From Lacipirellulaceae bacterium (GTDB lineage: Bacteria > Planctomycetota > Planctomycetia > Pirellulales > Lacipirellulaceae), in assembly GCA_040218535.1 (NCBI GenBank), contig JAVJRG010000010.1:186001-250000 (forward strand): a stretch of DNA of 64,000 nucleotides, in the 5' to 3' direction. Below are positions 8,344-16,593 of the stretch, one piece after another. A program made the position numbers and the translations under genes. Every line of letters starts with the position of its first letter. Positions within the stretch are counted from its first letter, which is position 1. Below the pieces are notes generated by a model. The model ran no database searches, was not told where the DNA came from, and worked only from the letters and a program-made list of their open reading frames with translations.

Positions 8344-9258
8344 ATGACCAGCCCTTTTCCGACCGATTGCCAAGATCACGCTCTCTCGGCCACATTTTAT
8401 GCCGATACAGCGAAGCAGCGTGACGTGATGATCGCAGGCAATACGCCGCTGGCTCGCGATACTTATCGTCTTCGGCTCGCTTCACCAGACCTCGGCTCGA
8501 TGATTAAGCCCGGTCAGTTTGTGATGATTCGCCTAAAAGGAACAGATAATCCGCTGCTGGCGAGGCCGTTCGCCCTCTACGACACTTGGTGTGACGATTC
8601 TGGGATGCCAATTGGTTTCGACATTGGCTATTTGGTTGTCGGTAAAATGACCCAGAAGCTCAAAACTCTACGTACCGGAGATATGGTGGAAGTCTGGGGG
8701 CCGCTAGGGAATGGCTTCCAGCCGCGGAAAGCGGAACACCTGATCATGGTCGCTGGCGGGATTGGGCAAACGCCATTTCTTGCTTTAGGTCGGGAGGCCC
8801 TCGGGGGACGTCGCTATGGACGAAACTCACGTGAGGTGTCCTCCGTCGATCGTGTGACGCTTTGCTATGGAGTGCGTAGCAAAGCGTTCGCCGCTGGGTT
8901 GGATGATTTTCGATCCGCCGGAGTCACGGTCCGCTTGAGTACCGACGATGGCTCTGAGGGCCACCACGGTTACGTTACCGACCTATTGAAAGAGGTGCTG
9001 AGCATCGAGTCTCAGCAGAGTCGAATCGTTTGCTGCGGCCCTGAGCCGATGATGGCAGCAGTCGCAAACATTGCCCGAGAACATGAGGTTCCGTGTGAAG
9101 TCTCTCTTGAAACGCCCATGGCCTGCGGCATTGGGATCTGCTTTAGCTGCGTGACCAAGGTTCGACAAGAGGAGTTCGCCGAGGGTGAGCCCGAATGGGA
9201 CTACAAGAGAACGTGCGTCGATGGGCCGGTATTCGACGCGAAGAAGATCGTATTCTAA
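8344..9258 (+). CDS. pyrK: Dihydroorotate dehydrogenase electron transfer subunit (PyrK-like)
   Basis: Ferredoxin-reductase-type protein that passes electrons from dihydroorotate dehydrogenase to NAD+ in pyrimidine synthesis; cytoplasmic. It has an FAD-binding barrel (ARPFALYD near residue 77), a nucleotide-binding domain (VAGGIGQTPFLALG), and near the C-terminus the four cysteines of a [2Fe-2S] site, MACGIGICFSC then RTCVDGPVF. The ATG at 8344 follows the rluB stop by two bases; a TTG at 8338 is an alternative. No pyrD is adjacent, so another NAD(P)H-flavin reductase role cannot be excluded, but the cysteine pattern is that of PyrK. Confidence 0.85.
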   Translation: MTSPFPTDCQDHALSATFYADTAKQRDVMIAGNTPLARDTYRLRLASPDLGSMIKPGQFVMIRLKGTDNPLLARPFALYDTWCDDSGMPIGFDIGYLVVGKMTQKLKTLRTGDMVEVWGPLGNGFQPRKAEHLIMVAGGIGQTPFLALGREALGGRRYGRNSREVSSVDRVTLCYGVRSKAFAAGLDDFRSAGVTVRLSTDDGSEGHHGYVTDLLKEVLSIESQQSRIVCCGPEPMMAAVANIAREHEVPCEVSLETPMACGIGICFSCVTKVRQEEFAEGEPEWDYKRTCVDGPVFDAKKIVF

Positions 9259-9275
9259 AGCGATAAGCGATTGAT

Positions 9276-9328
9276 AAAGCCCTAAGCGTTAGCGCCGGGA
9301 TGATCCTGGCGCTAACGCTTAGGGCTTT
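9276..9328. terminator. Bidirectional terminator / GCGTTAGC repeat between pyrK and rpsT
   Basis: A perfect 21-bp inverted repeat (9276-9296 and 9308-9328; arm AAAGCCCTAAGCGTTAGCGCC) encloses an 11-base loop. It has A-runs on the left and T-runs on the right, so it can terminate both convergent genes. The arm sequence recurs almost unchanged after hemD at 12800-12865. Confidence 0.8.
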
Positions 9329-9344
9329 GCTGATCGCTTGAGGC

Positions 9345-9611
9345 CTACGACTTCGCTTCTTTAATCGCCTTCGACAGGCGGCTCTTGGTGCGAGCAGCGG
9401 CGTTGGGGTGAATGATGTTCTTCGAAGCTGCCTTGTCGAGTTTCTTAACCGCCAGCTTGAACTCCGCTTCGGAAGTCTCAACGTCCTCAGCGGCGATCGC
9501 TTTGCGGACTTTGCGAATCTGCGTACGAAGGGCCGATTTCACAGCTCGGTTCGCTTGGCGACGATCTTGGCTCTGACGAAGCGTCTTCTTAGCATTGGCG
9601 GAATTGGGCAT
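9345..9611 (-). CDS. rpsT: 30S ribosomal protein S20
   Basis: Binds 16S rRNA in the small subunit. The 88-residue, very basic helical protein has the S20 pattern: MPNSANAKKTLRQSQDRRQANRAVKS at the start (residues 1-26), then NIIHPNAAARTKSRLSKAI near the end. It is single-gene and convergent with pyrK. The length is normal for the family. The leader (9612-9705) is short and shared with the downstream end of the TPR gene. Confidence 0.95.
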   Translation of the reverse strand: MPNSANAKKTLRQSQDRRQANRAVKSALRTQIRKVRKAIAAEDVETSEAEFKLAVKKLDKAASKNIIHPNAAARTKSRLSKAIKEAKS

Positions 9612-9705
9612 CTTCGGACGATCTCTTAAGGTTCGGGAACTACTGGATCACGGTTAGTCACAAAGGAAGTACCGCCCACTGTACGGCCTCTCTTCGTGCG
9701 TCGAA

Positions 9706-11160
9706 TCAACTACTATCGCGTAATGAGGCGATCTTGTCTAGTCGCTCGGCCACATCGCGGTAGCCAAAATCAATTCCCGCCAGATCCGTCAGGTGCCTCT
9801 CGGCTCGGTCGAGTTCCCGCATACCGGTCGCCAGTACGCCTGCGCGATAAAGGGCTAGTTTTAGCGTTTCTGGGGCCGATTCGCCTGAATCCTCGCCGGC
9901 TGACACGACTGCTTGCTCATAATTGGAGAGGGCCAGCTTGTATTGCTCGATTTTCTGGAAGCACTCGCCAAGCCCCAATAACACGGTCGTTTTCTGTCGG
10001 GAATCGCCACGGGCAGCTTGCAGAACCGGGATCGCTTCGCGGATTTTCCCGGCCTTCTTGAGTCTGACGCCAAGCTCAAACTTTAGCCGCGTACTGCCCG
10101 GCTGACGGTCGCTACGAGCCGCATAAACCTCGAGCTCCGTCTGGTTGGCTTGCTGACGGAGTTGAGTGAGCAAACGGCTCGTCTCCTCGCTTGGTTGCTC
10201 CGCGGCTTGCTTTTCAGCAACTTCCACCTGGCGGCGTGCTCGTCGCAGTTGGACGTCCTCGCTGCGCTCAGTAACTGTCAGGTTGCCCCCTCCAGCGGCT
10301 TGATTTGCTCGCGACAGGATATCCTCCGCCTCGTCCAACTGATTCTTCTGGAGATAAAGGTCAGCCAGGCTAACGTACGCTTCGATGTCGGTTGGGTCAG
10401 CCGCGATGGCGTTTTGAAGTCGCTCCTCGAGTGGAACCCCTTCATCAGGATCAACCTCCTGCTTGGCGAGTCGCGAGACATTGAAGGACTTTTCCCCGTC
10501 GGCTGGCTCCTCGTTGCTCAGATCCTTCGAATCGTAACCGCCGACGTGGATTGTCTTTTCCACGGACAAGCGGGCAATCGCTTGGCGTGCTTCTTCATCA
10601 TCTGGCTTCGCCTCAGCAACACGCTGCCAGCAAGCAATCGCCTGATCAAACTGCCCCATCCGAGCAAGCTGCAGCGCCGCCCGCCGATTCACCGTGGGGT
10701 TCTTGGCATCGCTTCGCAAAGCCCACTTTAGGTAATAGAGTTGACACTCATCGATCCCCAATTCCTGACAGGCGTCCGCTAAAGCGATGAGCGTGGTAGC
10801 ATCATAGGGACTGAGTGCCAAAGCTTGGCAACCGGCGGTGAATGCCGCTGGCCAATCGCCTTTCGCGGCCGCTTTGGTGAGCGCGCTACGGTGACTCTTG
10901 ATCTTCAGACCGGCAATCTTACCCGGCTTTTTCTCGGCGTGCTTCTGCTCGAGGTTATCCAGAAAGGCTTGCAAATAGGTGATACTGGCAGGATCTTCGA
11001 CGACACATTGAGCATACAATTGGTTAGCGTAGTCGTAATCCTTTTTCGCAACACACCGACCACCGTGCTCGAAGACCTTCTGCAAGCGATGCCTCGCTGC
11101 CGCTGAGAGGGGCTTTGCCGCGGTTGGAGCCCCAACTCTATTTTCGGGTTCAGTAGTCAC
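9706..11160 (-). CDS. Tetratricopeptide-repeat protein
   Basis: A 484-residue cytoplasmic protein built of TPR-like helix pairs, probably a scaffold for protein contacts. Recognisable repeats include DYANQLYAQCVVEDPASITYL (45-65 region), AALQLARMGQFDQAIACWQRV (~160-180), VSLADLYLQKNQLDEAEDIL (~265), and YKLALSNYEQAV near the C-terminus. A hydrophilic middle (~195-245) separates two TPR blocks, and there is a coiled-coil-like part around 300-340. There is no signal peptide. The start is a GTG at 11160, facing the cobA-hemD gene divergently across 118 bases. The partner is unknown. Confidence 0.8.
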   Translation of the reverse strand: MTTEPENRVGAPTAAKPLSAAARHRLQKVFEHGGRCVAKKDYDYANQLYAQCVVEDPASITYLQAFLDNLEQKHAEKKPGKIAGLKIKSHRSALTKAAAKGDWPAAFTAGCQALALSPYDATTLIALADACQELGIDECQLYYLKWALRSDAKNPTVNRRAALQLARMGQFDQAIACWQRVAEAKPDDEEARQAIARLSVEKTIHVGGYDSKDLSNEEPADGEKSFNVSRLAKQEVDPDEGVPLEERLQNAIAADPTDIEAYVSLADLYLQKNQLDEAEDILSRANQAAGGGNLTVTERSEDVQLRRARRQVEVAEKQAAEQPSEETSRLLTQLRQQANQTELEVYAARSDRQPGSTRLKFELGVRLKKAGKIREAIPVLQAARGDSRQKTTVLLGLGECFQKIEQYKLALSNYEQAVVSAGEDSGESAPETLKLALYRAGVLATGMRELDRAERHLTDLAGIDFGYRDVAERLDKIASLRDSS

Positions 11161-11278
11161 AATGTCTCGCTGTGCGTCCTACAGGAGTGGAAAAGTTGGC
11201 CGCTACGCAGTGATACGACCTCAGGTTATTCTAGCAATAGTGCAACCGCACACAAATTCTACCGATTGTTGAGTCAAG

Positions 11279-12814
11279 ATGTCGAACCCACGCGGCAAAG
11301 TCTTTCTGGTAGGTGCTGGCCCCGGCGACCCTGGGTTGCTCACGCTGCGCGGACGAGATTTGCTGGCGATCGCTGATGTCGTATTGTACGACTATCTAGC
11401 GAACCCCCGCCTGCTACAACACGCGAGCGACGATGCTGAACTCTTATGCTTAGGCCGCCACGGACAGGCTCAAGGCAAAGGGCGGCTTATCGCTCAAGAG
11501 GAAGTCCACCGCCTGATGATTTCAGCAGCGCAAGCAGGAAAAAAAGTGGTTCGACTGAAGGGAGGCGATCCGTGCGTCTTCGGAAGACTTGGCGAAGAAG
11601 TTACCGCCCTTGAGCAGGCCGAAGTCGACTATGAGATTGTCCCCGGCGTGACTGCTGCGTTGGCAGCGAGTAGTTACAGCGGCGTTCCCTTGACGCATCG
11701 TGACCACGCTTCTTGCGTCGCTTTCATCACCGGACGAGAATGCTCGGACAAGTCGGGGGGAAAACTCGACATGGCAGGGCTTGCTCAGTTCCCTGGAACG
11801 CTGGTCTTCTACATGGGCGTCACCACGGCCCCCGACTGGGCTGCCGAACTGATCACGCACGGGAAACCGGAATCCACACCCGTCGCGATCATCCGCCATG
11901 CTTCGCTGCCAACACAGACGACAGCCGTCACGACGCTGGGTGAAGTTCCAACGGTCCTGGCACCGGGGAAACTACGCCCGCCCGCGATCATCGTCGTCGG
12001 CGACTCGGTCGCTGCGAAGTCGAACATCCAGTGGTTCACTTCCCGACCATTGTTTGGACGACGCATCTTGGTGACTCGGCCGGAACATCAGGCGGCAGAA
12101 CTAATTGAATCGCTGGAAGAATTAGGCGCGACAGTTCTCCTACAGCCGGCGATCGCGATTCGCGAAGTGGAAGATTTTACTCCCTTGGATGACGCTATCT
12201 CAAGATTAGACGAGTTTCATTGGCTTGTATTCTCAAGTGCTAACGGTGTCCACGCGTTCTTCAAGCGTTTGCTTTCAACGGAATGGGATAGACAAGCTCT
12301 CGCTAGGACACGAATCGCAGTCATCGGCCCCGCGACAGCAGAAGCACTCGCTGAGTATCACCTGAAGAGTGATATCCAACCCAAAGAGTACCGTGCTGAG
12401 GCGCTTGCTGAAGAACTGGTCAACGATGCCGGCGGCACCGCCGGGAAGCGGTATCTCCTCCTACGAGCAAGTCGCGGTCGTGAAGTCCTTGCCACCACGC
12501 TGCTAGCCTCCCGGGCAAAAGTCGAGCAAGTAGTCGTCTATCGCAGTGAGGATGTTGAAGTCCCAGATCCAGAGGTCGCCACTGCTCTTGAGCAAGGCGA
12601 AATCGATTGGATCACCGTCACCAGCTCAGCGATTGCACGTTCGCTTGTCGCAATGTTCGGTCACAGCCTTAAAAAGACTAAGTTGGCAGCGATCAGCCCG
12701 CTTACTGCTGGTGTTCTGAGCGAAGCAGGTTATGAGGCCGAGATTATCGCCGAAGATTACACGAGCGAAGGGCTCGTGGAAGCGATTCTCAAGTCTGGCA
12801 GCCCCAAGCGTTAG
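11279..12814 (+). CDS. cobA-hemD: Fused uroporphyrinogen-III C-methyltransferase / uroporphyrinogen-III synthase
   Basis: A bifunctional tetrapyrrole enzyme of 511 residues. Residues ~5-250 are SUMT (CobA), which methylates uroporphyrinogen III twice with SAM to precorrin-2: KVFLVGAGPGDPGLLTLRG, then GGDPCVFGRLGEE and VPGVTAALAAS. Residues ~262-505 are HemD, which closes hydroxymethylbilane to uroporphyrinogen III: RRILVTRPEHQAAEL, WLVFSSANGVHAFF, and DWITVTSSAIARSLV. The fusion is known in several phyla and directs the synthase product to siroheme or cobalamin. The last codons and stop lie inside a terminator-like repeat. Confidence 0.93.
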   Translation: MSNPRGKVFLVGAGPGDPGLLTLRGRDLLAIADVVLYDYLANPRLLQHASDDAELLCLGRHGQAQGKGRLIAQEEVHRLMISAAQAGKKVVRLKGGDPCVFGRLGEEVTALEQAEVDYEIVPGVTAALAASSYSGVPLTHRDHASCVAFITGRECSDKSGGKLDMAGLAQFPGTLVFYMGVTTAPDWAAELITHGKPESTPVAIIRHASLPTQTTAVTTLGEVPTVLAPGKLRPPAIIVVGDSVAAKSNIQWFTSRPLFGRRILVTRPEHQAAELIESLEELGATVLLQPAIAIREVEDFTPLDDAISRLDEFHWLVFSSANGVHAFFKRLLSTEWDRQALARTRIAVIGPATAEALAEYHLKSDIQPKEYRAEALAEELVNDAGGTAGKRYLLLRASRGREVLATTLLASRAKVEQVVVYRSEDVEVPDPEVATALEQGEIDWITVTSSAIARSLVAMFGHSLKKTKLAAISPLTAGVLSEAGYEAEIIAEDYTSEGLVEAILKSGSPKR

Positions 12815-12865
12815 CGAGGGGATCGATCCCCGGCGCTAATGATCCCCGCGCTGACGCTTGGGGCT
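12800..12865. terminator. Terminator-like GCGTTAGC repeat overlapping the hemD stop
   Basis: The arms AGCCCCAAGCGTTAGCG (12800-12816) and its near-complement (12849-12865, one G-T pair) enclose a perfect inner palindrome GGGGATCGATCCCC (12818-12831). A TTTT run follows. The left arm encodes the last residues SPKR and the stop codon of the CobA-HemD protein. It is the same repeat family as 9276-9328. Confidence 0.7.
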
Positions 12866-13049
12866 TTTGGCAAACTCTGCCGCTTGTTCCTGTCGCTCTT
12901 CTTAGGTCGTCCTTTTGGCGAAACGTCAGACGTTTGGGGTAAGGGCCTCAAGCGGTCCGATATCTGAAGTAACGACGAGCCGCGCCTCGCAATAGCTGGC
13001 GCAGTTTGCTCCGCACCAACGTATCGAATCGTTTGAGGAGATCACCCTA

Positions 13050-13283
13050 ATGAATAACCAGCCGAAAGTCCGCGCGACGATCTACTTGCCGGAAGATGTG
13101 CTTGACGAGGCCCGCAATGCGGCGGTCCATCTGGCTGGTTATCCGGCGAGACTCACGCTCACCAAGTTGGCAGAGAACGCGCTGCGTGCTGAGCTTCACC
13201 GCCTCAAGATTCTGTTCAACGACGGGAACGACTTTCCGCCTCGCGCGGAAGACCTCCGTGGCGGCCGACCCATTGCTGCCTGA
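13050..13283 (+). CDS. Small ribbon-helix-helix-like protein
   Basis: A 77-residue protein with the look of a ribbon-helix-helix DNA-binding protein: a short strand (RATIYLPEDVLDEARNAA) then two helices (LTKLAENALRAELHRL). I cannot name a family; a CopG/antitoxin-like or chromosome-partition-accessory role is possible. GAGGAG at 13035-13040 sits 9 bases ahead of the ATG, a strong site. It is the first gene of a closely spaced set with the next small gene (33 bases) and the protease gene. Confidence 0.65.
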   Translation: MNNQPKVRATIYLPEDVLDEARNAAVHLAGYPARLTLTKLAENALRAELHRLKILFNDGNDFPPRAEDLRGGRPIAA

Positions 13284-13316
13284 GTTTTCTTTGCCCTTTC
13301 CAAGAATCAGATTGTT

Positions 13317-13550
13317 ATGGATACGAACTCCCGAACTGCCAATTCTCCCAACTGGCTGCGATGGGGCCAGCCGGTCGCCGAGCCTGAATCGACTCGCGAT
13401 GAAAACTCGTCTGACGGCCCATCCAAGAACCGACTCGAACGAATTGATTCACCTCTCCCGGCAGAAGATCGCAATCAACTTCGAGACCGTCTTCTCAAGA
13501 TGATCGTTAGCACTGAACAAGCTCGCAAGACACACAGCTCGCCCCGTTGA
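13317..13550 (+). CDS. Small hypothetical protein
   Basis: 77 residues, hydrophilic, of unknown function, without signal peptide or membrane segment. The N-terminal half is Asn/Pro/Ser-rich (NSPNWLRWGQPV), and the C-terminal half has a helical stretch RNQLRDRLLKMIVSTEQA. There is no good ribosome site. The stop codon lies 11 bases before the ATG of the protease gene and overlaps an upstream TTG, suggesting translational coupling. I infer that it belongs with the protease. Confidence 0.5.
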   Translation: MDTNSRTANSPNWLRWGQPVAEPESTRDENSSDGPSKNRLERIDSPLPAEDRNQLRDRLLKMIVSTEQARKTHSSPR

Positions 13551-13561
13551 TCTCAAAACCG

Positions 13562-14626
13562 ATGGTAATCCTTTTGGCACTCTTGGCTGCGATTCGTCGC
13601 CTTCGTTTCGTTTTGATCGTAGCTGCCTTTGTGGTGACGGCGAAGACGCAAGCGGTGGGGCAAAGTGCTTCGCATCAAAGTCAGCGGCCCCACCCAGCGG
13701 TGGCTCGGATCATTGTTCCTGAAGGCGAGGCGACTTCTTTTGGCAGTGGAACGTTGGTCGATCTTCGCGATGACTACGGGCTTGTCATTACCAACTGGCA
13801 CGTTGTTCGTGATGCCCAGGGACCGATCGAAGTTCTCTTCCCAGATGGCTACCACTCAAAGGCCCGCGCACTGAAGATCGACTCCGATTGGGACCTCGCA
13901 GCGTTGGTCATCTGGCGACCTCAAGCAAAGCCGGTCCGTCTAGCTCAGCAGGCACCGCAACCTGGCGATCCGCTGACGATCTGCGGCTACGGACATGGCA
14001 TTTACCGCTCAGCCACGGGACGGTGTACTCAGTACTACGCTCCCGACGTGAATCTTCCGCGGCACATGGTTGAGCTCGACGTGCAAGCGCGTCAGGGCGA
14101 TTCGGGCGGACCGATTTTCAACGAGCAGGGCGAACTCGCTGGCGTGCTGTTTGGGGCAGGGCAGGGCACGACGCTGGGGAGCTTCGGGGGTCGAGTCGGC
14201 CAGTTCCTGGCAACGCTCGCTCCCGACATCGGCTACGGCGACGATCGATCCGTTGGCCTCGCCAAGCTCGCCGATGCGTCGGATGCTGCTGCAAACACGA
14301 ATCGAAGTGCCAAAGAGTCGTCGTCCTTAGCGAAGACGAAGAGTGCAGAACCCAAGTATGAGAAGACGGCAAGTGCTTCTTTGGAACCCGTCACCACGGA
14401 AGGAGCCGATCAGACACCTGCTCAGTTAGGTGAAACTCCGTGGAATACTTCCGATGAGAAGGTCGCCGCTCTCTGGAACAGACAGCAGCCTGCACCTAGT
14501 GAAGCGAATGCTACGCAAGCTCGTCCGCGAATTCGTCGCTCTGGCTGGTTCGACGAGGCAAAGACACTTTTGGCAGCAATCGGTGTGATCGCGATTGTCG
14601 CTCAAGCGTTGCGGGCTGCGAAATAG
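13562..14626 (+). CDS. Membrane-anchored trypsin-like serine protease
   Basis: A 354-residue S1-type protease, probably acting outside the cytoplasmic membrane. An N-terminal hydrophobic segment (about 3-27, RFVLIVAAFVVTA) acts as signal or anchor. The catalytic triad reads His80 in ITNWHVV, Asp111 in DSDWDLAAL and Ser181 in RQGDSGGPIF. A low-complexity linker (~235-320) and a C-terminal hydrophobic segment (LLAAIGVIAIVAQAL) follow, so it may be anchored at both ends. No PDZ domain is present, unlike DegP/HtrA. An alternative TTG start at 13547 overlaps the previous stop. The target is unknown. Confidence 0.8.
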   Translation: MVILLALLAAIRRLRFVLIVAAFVVTAKTQAVGQSASHQSQRPHPAVARIIVPEGEATSFGSGTLVDLRDDYGLVITNWHVVRDAQGPIEVLFPDGYHSKARALKIDSDWDLAALVIWRPQAKPVRLAQQAPQPGDPLTICGYGHGIYRSATGRCTQYYAPDVNLPRHMVELDVQARQGDSGGPIFNEQGELAGVLFGAGQGTTLGSFGGRVGQFLATLAPDIGYGDDRSVGLAKLADASDAAANTNRSAKESSSLAKTKSAEPKYEKTASASLEPVTTEGADQTPAQLGETPWNTSDEKVAALWNRQQPAPSEANATQARPRIRRSGWFDEAKTLLAAIGVIAIVAQALRAAK

Positions 14627-14709
14627 TTTGTAGCTACGTTCGCCAGAACGTGGATTCAAGCCTTTCAGAGTACTCCACCGTCTGGCGACGGTTGCTACGT
14701 GAAGCTAGG

Positions 14710-15195
14710 CTAGCCGAGCTTTTTGCGCAACGGTTGCACGACAACCTCTGGTACAAAGCGGGCCAGTTCCTCATCGCCAGCAAGATTGGTGATTTGCTTG
14801 ATCAGCGAACTTGAGACGTGCGAAAACTCATCGTCGGCCATGAGGAACACCGTCTCGATGCCCGGGTCGAGTTTGCGATTGGCGAGAGTCATTGTGAACT
14901 CCGTTTCCATATCGGTCAGCGAACGGACACCCCGGATAATGACGACGGCCTCGCATTCTCGGACGAACGAGACGGCAAGTCCTGTAAACGTCTCGACACG
15001 GACGTTTTCGATGTGGCTGCAAGCCTTCTGAATCAGTTCGACGCGCTCTTCGGGAGTGAACAACGATTGCTTATCGATGTTGATGCCCACGCCAACGATT
15101 AGCTCATCAACAAGGCGGCTGCTCCGCTCGATCACATTCAGGTGACCAAGCGTGATGGGGTCGAAAGAACCAGTGTAAACAGCACGGCGGGACAT
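14710..15195 (-). CDS. coaD: Pantetheine-phosphate adenylyltransferase
   Basis: Transfers AMP from ATP to 4'-phosphopantetheine, giving dephospho-CoA, the penultimate step of coenzyme A synthesis; cytoplasmic hexamer by family. The 161-residue protein has all expected motifs: YTGSFDPITLGHLNVIERS (with the GH of the nucleotidyltransferase motif), IIRGVRSLTDMETE, FLMADDEFSHVSSSLIKQI. The length is standard. It is a single gene. Repeat sequences sit directly upstream at 15221-15250. Confidence 0.95.
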   Translation of the reverse strand: MSRRAVYTGSFDPITLGHLNVIERSSRLVDELIVGVGINIDKQSLFTPEERVELIQKACSHIENVRVETFTGLAVSFVRECEAVVIIRGVRSLTDMETEFTMTLANRKLDPGIETVFLMADDEFSHVSSSLIKQITNLAGDEELARFVPEVVVQPLRKKLG

Positions 15196-15220
15196 GGCTT
15201 GCGTCGCAGTAAGGAGAAGG

Positions 15221-15250
15221 AACCACGGATGAACACAGATTAACGCAGAT
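15221..15250. repeat. Spacer repeat of the ACCACGGATGAACACAGAT type
   Basis: Begins AACCACGGATGAACACAGAT and continues with a TAACGCAGAT unit. This short repetitive spacer type is found between genes in many bacteria and planctomycetes, as far as I recall. It sits 39 bases from the large palindrome copy, so two unrelated repeats share one gap. Confidence 0.5.
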
Positions 15251-15288
15251 GCTGACTTCTAGCGAGAGGATCGTCGCGATTCACGATG

Positions 15289-15368
15289 GGGTGGCTGAGG
15301 ACGAGCGTAGCGAGCCCCCAGTTCGTGCGAGGAAACTGGGGGCTCGCGGGGCTCGTCCCCAGCCACCC
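15289..15368. repeat. Large palindromic element, copy B
   Basis: The arms at 15289-15321 and 15336-15368 match those of the 7148-7225 element with a few changes (GGGTGGCTGAGGACGAGCG). The loop has different sequence. It lies just beyond the 3' end of the aminotransferase gene (stop side at 15380) and may double as its terminator. Confidence 0.8.
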
Positions 15369-15379
15369 GTCGTCCCTCT

Positions 15380-16531
15380 TCAGAAGTTCTCAATAGCACG
15401 CATCAACTTCTCGACATCCTGCTCATCATTGTACCCATGCAAGCTTATCCTTAGCCGCCCTGAGCGACACGCCAGTGCTACGCCATTCTTCAAACAATGC
15501 TTGCGGAACTCGACTGGGTCGATGCCAGGAAGAGAGAAGGAAATGATTCCCGAGCGATTCTCACCCTCGCGAGGCGTATGAAGTTCCGCACCTTTTGTCT
15601 TGAGGGCCTCACACGCATCGTCGGTGATTTCTAGGATCGACTCGGAAATTCGCTCAACACCGATTTCATTTAGAAGCATTAGGCTCTTGGACAGCCCAAT
15701 CAGCCCCGCCATATTCTGCGAGCCTCCTTCGTAACGTGCTGCGTTTGGCTTCAACTCGAGTTGGACATTCGCGAAGTCAGCCGCGTTGACCACACTGTTC
15801 CAGCCAACGCCGGTCGCCCGCAGCAAAGGCAAACGGTCGTTTCGAATGTAGGCAAAGCCAGCGCCCTCGGGTCCAAGCTGCCACTTATGACCATCGGCGG
15901 CCAAAAAGTCGATCGGCGTCTTACGCACATCCAGAGGAAAGGCACCGATGCCTTGGATGGCATCGACAAACAGCAGCGCGTTCTTCTCACGAGCGATCCG
16001 GCTGATCGTCTCCAGATCGCGACGGACGCCGTTTTTATACCCGACCCAACTGACCGTGATCAGTCGAGTTCTCTCATCAAAGTATTCGGCCAGCTTTTCG
16101 TAATTGACGCGGCCATTGTTGGTTGGCACCTGGCGGGTCTCGACTCCGCGATCCGCCAAGTGCATCCAAGGGTAAAGGTTCGAAGGAAACTCATCGTCGA
16201 GCGTCACCAGATTGTCTCCTGGGTTCCAGTCGAGCCCCTCAGCAACAATGTTGATGCCTGCGGTCGTGCTGGTGATCAGGGCAATCTCTTCGGTCTTCGC
16301 ATTGATCAGCTTAGCCGCTTCTTTGCGAGCCTGCTGGACTTGGGCCGACCAGTCGAGCCAGACGGTGTCCCCCTCCTCGGTTGCTTGCTGCAGCCACTTT
16401 CCGATTGCCTCGGAAGTCGGTCGGGGCAGCGGGCTCACAGCCGCGTGATCCATATAAGCCCACTTTTCCGTCACGGGCATCTGGTCGCGAAGTTGCTGGC
16501 GGGCTGTGGTGATCTCTGGGCTTAGGCTCAT
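15380..16531 (-). CDS. Class V aminotransferase (cysteine-desulfurase-like)
   Basis: A PLP enzyme of 383 residues of the class V fold. Typical motifs are LITSTTAGINIVAEGL (cofactor phosphate region), LFVDAIQGIGAFPLDV (the PLP-ring Asp), and LAADGHKWQLGPEGAGFAYI, with the lysine that forms the Schiff base. SufS- and isopenicillin-N-epimerase-like enzymes share this layout. There is no clear active-site cysteine loop of IscS type (near the C-terminus, HCLKNGVALACRSGRLRIS), so desulfurase activity is uncertain. It is transcribed alone, divergent from the exported methyltransferase gene. Confidence 0.82.
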   Translation of the reverse strand: MSLSPEITTARQQLRDQMPVTEKWAYMDHAAVSPLPRPTSEAIGKWLQQATEEGDTVWLDWSAQVQQARKEAAKLINAKTEEIALITSTTAGINIVAEGLDWNPGDNLVTLDDEFPSNLYPWMHLADRGVETRQVPTNNGRVNYEKLAEYFDERTRLITVSWVGYKNGVRRDLETISRIAREKNALLFVDAIQGIGAFPLDVRKTPIDFLAADGHKWQLGPEGAGFAYIRNDRLPLLRATGVGWNSVVNAADFANVQLELKPNAARYEGGSQNMAGLIGLSKSLMLLNEIGVERISESILEITDDACEALKTKGAELHTPREGENRSGIISFSLPGIDPVEFRKHCLKNGVALACRSGRLRISLHGYNDEQDVEKLMRAIENF

Positions 16532-16593
16532 TCGGGGTATGATAGGGTTAGCGATGAATATCGAACGATGAGTGATGAATGGTTGGTTAGTCT

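Noticed and set aside
13050-13550. Toxin-antitoxin pair
   Set aside because: The first protein is RHH-like, but the second has no toxin features and a protease gene follows in the same unit.
15761-16525. 254-codon frame on the + strand opposite the aminotransferase gene
   Set aside because: Antisense shadow of a clear PLP enzyme; no motif or ribosome site.
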